A stretch of DNA of 64,000 nucleotides from G963665005 sp963665005 (GTDB lineage: Bacteria > Bacillota > Clostridia > Christensenellales > SZUA-584), in the NCBI GenBank assembly GCA_963665005.2, contig CAXXTQ010000001.1, forward strand, positions 1,364,001 to 1,428,000, in the 5' to 3' direction. Position numbers and translations under genes: made by a program. This document shows positions 62,846-64,000 of this stretch, piece by piece. The stretch's first letter is position 1. The number at the start of each line of letters is the position of its first letter. The notes under the pieces are model-generated. The model was given only the letters and a program-made list of their open reading frames with translations, had not been told where the DNA came from and did no database searches.

Positions 62846-63753
62846 TGCATATACTCAGTACCCTGCTGATAATTGCAGGGTTATTTTTATGTTTCAAAGT
62901 AAGGTTATATGATATATTCGTACAGCCTTTTGAGAAACAGCGAAAGTTGAAAAGGCAGATAAAGCGTATAACAGGCAAGCAAAAAAGCAGTACGGAACGC
63001 ACCATTGATAATGCTAAACAAATGTTGATTGCTTCAGGCATGGAAACACAAATCAAAAGGTATAAAGGATTATCCATTATTCTATCAACAACGGGCGTAC
63101 TTATCGGCTTTGCGATTAATAACTTATTGGTATCTATTGTGCTTGGTGTTGGCTTTGCATGTATCCCATTGGTTTTAATCTATATAAGGACAGGTGAATA
63201 TGTAAGAATACTCAATGAAAAACTTGAAAGCAGCTTGAACACAGTAACCAATAACTATTTGCAGACAGGCGATTTAATATTAAGCGTAGAAAAATCAGTA
63301 ACCCTTATTCCTGCCCCTATAGAGAGAGTATTTAAAGAATTTTTAGTTGCTGTATATGTTGACAGTAATGTAATTAAAGCCATTCGCAATATGAGTGGAA
63401 AAATTGACAATAGGTATTTCAAGGATTGGTGCAATGTGCTTGTTCAGTCCCATCACGACAAGAGTTTGCGAATAGCACTATCGGGAATCGTTAAAAGATT
63501 GAGTGAAATGCGTATTATGCAAATGCAGGCAGATACGATAATGAAAAAACATGTTAATGAATACATTTTGATTGTTGCCATAGTTTTAGGCTCAATTCCC
63601 GTAGCGGCCATGATGATGCCGGAGTGGTGGACAATGCTTACGTGCACACTAGCGGGGAAGATTACTCTTGCAGTGGTTCTAGGGAGCATTACAGCATGTT
63701 CGGTGTGGGTAGCAAGGCTGTTTACACCATTGAAACAAGGCGGTGGCGAATGA
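62842..63753 (+). CDS. TadB-like type II secretion F-domain protein
   Basis: A 303-residue inner-membrane protein of the T2SSF family. An N-terminal hydrophobic segment (ILSTLLIIAGLFLCF) and a pair in the middle (about residues 78-115) precede a cytoplasmic helical F domain (NTVTNNYLQTGDLILSVEKS, FKDWCNVLVQSHHDKSL). Two C-terminal membrane segments follow (EYILIVAIVLGSIPVAAMM; KITLAVVLGSITACSVWVAR). It is the platform protein for the CpaF motor. Overlaps its neighbours on both sides. Confidence 0.85.
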   Translation: MMHILSTLLIIAGLFLCFKVRLYDIFVQPFEKQRKLKRQIKRITGKQKSSTERTIDNAKQMLIASGMETQIKRYKGLSIILSTTGVLIGFAINNLLVSIVLGVGFACIPLVLIYIRTGEYVRILNEKLESSLNTVTNNYLQTGDLILSVEKSVTLIPAPIERVFKEFLVAVYVDSNVIKAIRNMSGKIDNRYFKDWCNVLVQSHHDKSLRIALSGIVKRLSEMRIMQMQADTIMKKHVNEYILIVAIVLGSIPVAAMMMPEWWTMLTCTLAGKITLAVVLGSITACSVWVARLFTPLKQGGGE

Positions 63754-64000
63754 TGATATATGCTCTGATTTTTGTTACCGTATTGCTTATTTCAATTGGA
63801 TTGTATGCGGTGCTTTTCAAAACGCTAAGATTGCCTTCGTATAAAGCGATAAAAGCCATTAAGTACCTACACGGCAAGCGAACATCAAAAGAGATTCTTG
63901 AAAAAACGTTAAAGCCTTTGACCAGTCTATTAACCAGACTATTCCCATTGAGTGATTATAAAGAGAAAAAGATGGCCAGTGATTTCAAAAGGCTTGAAAT
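63750..64000 (+). CDS. TadC-like platform protein, 3' partial
   Basis: The frame is open from ATG 63750 (overlapping the TadB stop) to the window edge: an N-terminal membrane segment (YALIFVTVLLISIGLYAVLF), then a basic, helical stretch (KAIKYLHGKRTSKEILEK, LFPLSDYKEKKMASDF). Position and pattern fit TadC, the second F-domain protein of Tad systems. About 83 residues are visible. Confidence 0.7.
   Translation, partial: MMIYALIFVTVLLISIGLYAVLFKTLRLPSYKAIKAIKYLHGKRTSKEILEKTLKPLTSLLTRLFPLSDYKEKKMASDFKRLE

Noticed and set aside
1..64000. CRISPR arrays, tRNA or rRNA genes
   Set aside because: No regularly spaced repeats, cloverleaf-like sequences or rRNA strings were noticed on reading; a dedicated tRNA search was not possible.

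Overview
The window looks like a chromosomal segment of an anaerobic, low-to-mid GC Gram-positive bacterium of the Clostridia type. This rests on strong AGGAGG ribosome sites, lipoprotein sugar-binding proteins, Tn4451/Tn916-like mobile functions and IS256/IS1182/IS3 debris. I cannot name a genus from the sequence. No rRNA, tRNA or CRISPR array was seen.

Region 1 (1-14.4 kb, + strand) is an inositol-type catabolic operon. It holds a LacI/periplasmic-binding-fold protein (cut by the window edge), a sugar-binding lipoprotein, a Gfo/Idh/MocA dehydrogenase, an RbsA-type ATPase, a permease, iolG-like, iolE, iolB, iolD, a split transketolase whose N-terminal gene carries a frameshift, and an MFS permease, closed by a strong terminator. 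iolC, iolJ and iolA are absent from the window.

Region 2 (14.4-15.4 kb) is debris: the 3' part of an IS1182-type transposase joined to a broken ParB gene.

Region 3 (15.4-38.6 kb) is a large sugar/amide catabolic island. Leftward: a UroD-like protein and a Gfo/Idh/MocA gene. Rightward from a consensus promoter: an ABC importer (ATPase, two permeases, lipoprotein), then a second UroD-like protein, a RhaM-type mutarotase, an ASRT-family protein, a NodB/PuuE-type deacetylase, a creatinase-like M24 hydrolase and a creatininase-like hydrolase. These are followed by a rhamnulokinase-type kinase, a sorbitol-6-P dehydrogenase, a PHP protein and a SorE-like reductase. Leftward again: a second, mosaic copy of the Gfo gene, an M81 (MlrC) hydrolase, an FGGY kinase and a DeoR regulator. 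The likely logic is import, cleavage of C-N bonds, then conversion of an L-ketose through its 1-phosphate and hexitol-6-phosphate to fructose-6-phosphate. This is inferred from family membership and gene order.

Region 4 (38.9-47 kb) carries a class V aminotransferase, a collapsed ABC-transporter pseudogene, a complete four-gene 2-oxoacid (acetoin/pyruvate-type) dehydrogenase complex and a beta-hydroxyacid dehydrogenase.

Region 5 (47-52 kb) is an IS nest: an IS1182 element inside an IS3-family remnant, then IS256, which cuts a sugar-isomerase remnant that is itself joined head-to-head to an AraC gene.

Region 6 (52-64 kb) is mobile. A small mobilizable element has a sigma-like protein, a MobV oriT with a readable nick-site motif, a chain of tiny overlapping ORFs, a MobV relaxase, a TnpW-like protein and a large serine recombinase. 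It abuts a larger element with ParB, a ParM/ParR segregation pair and a Tad-like (CpaB, CpaE, CpaF, TadB, TadC) machine that runs off the right edge.
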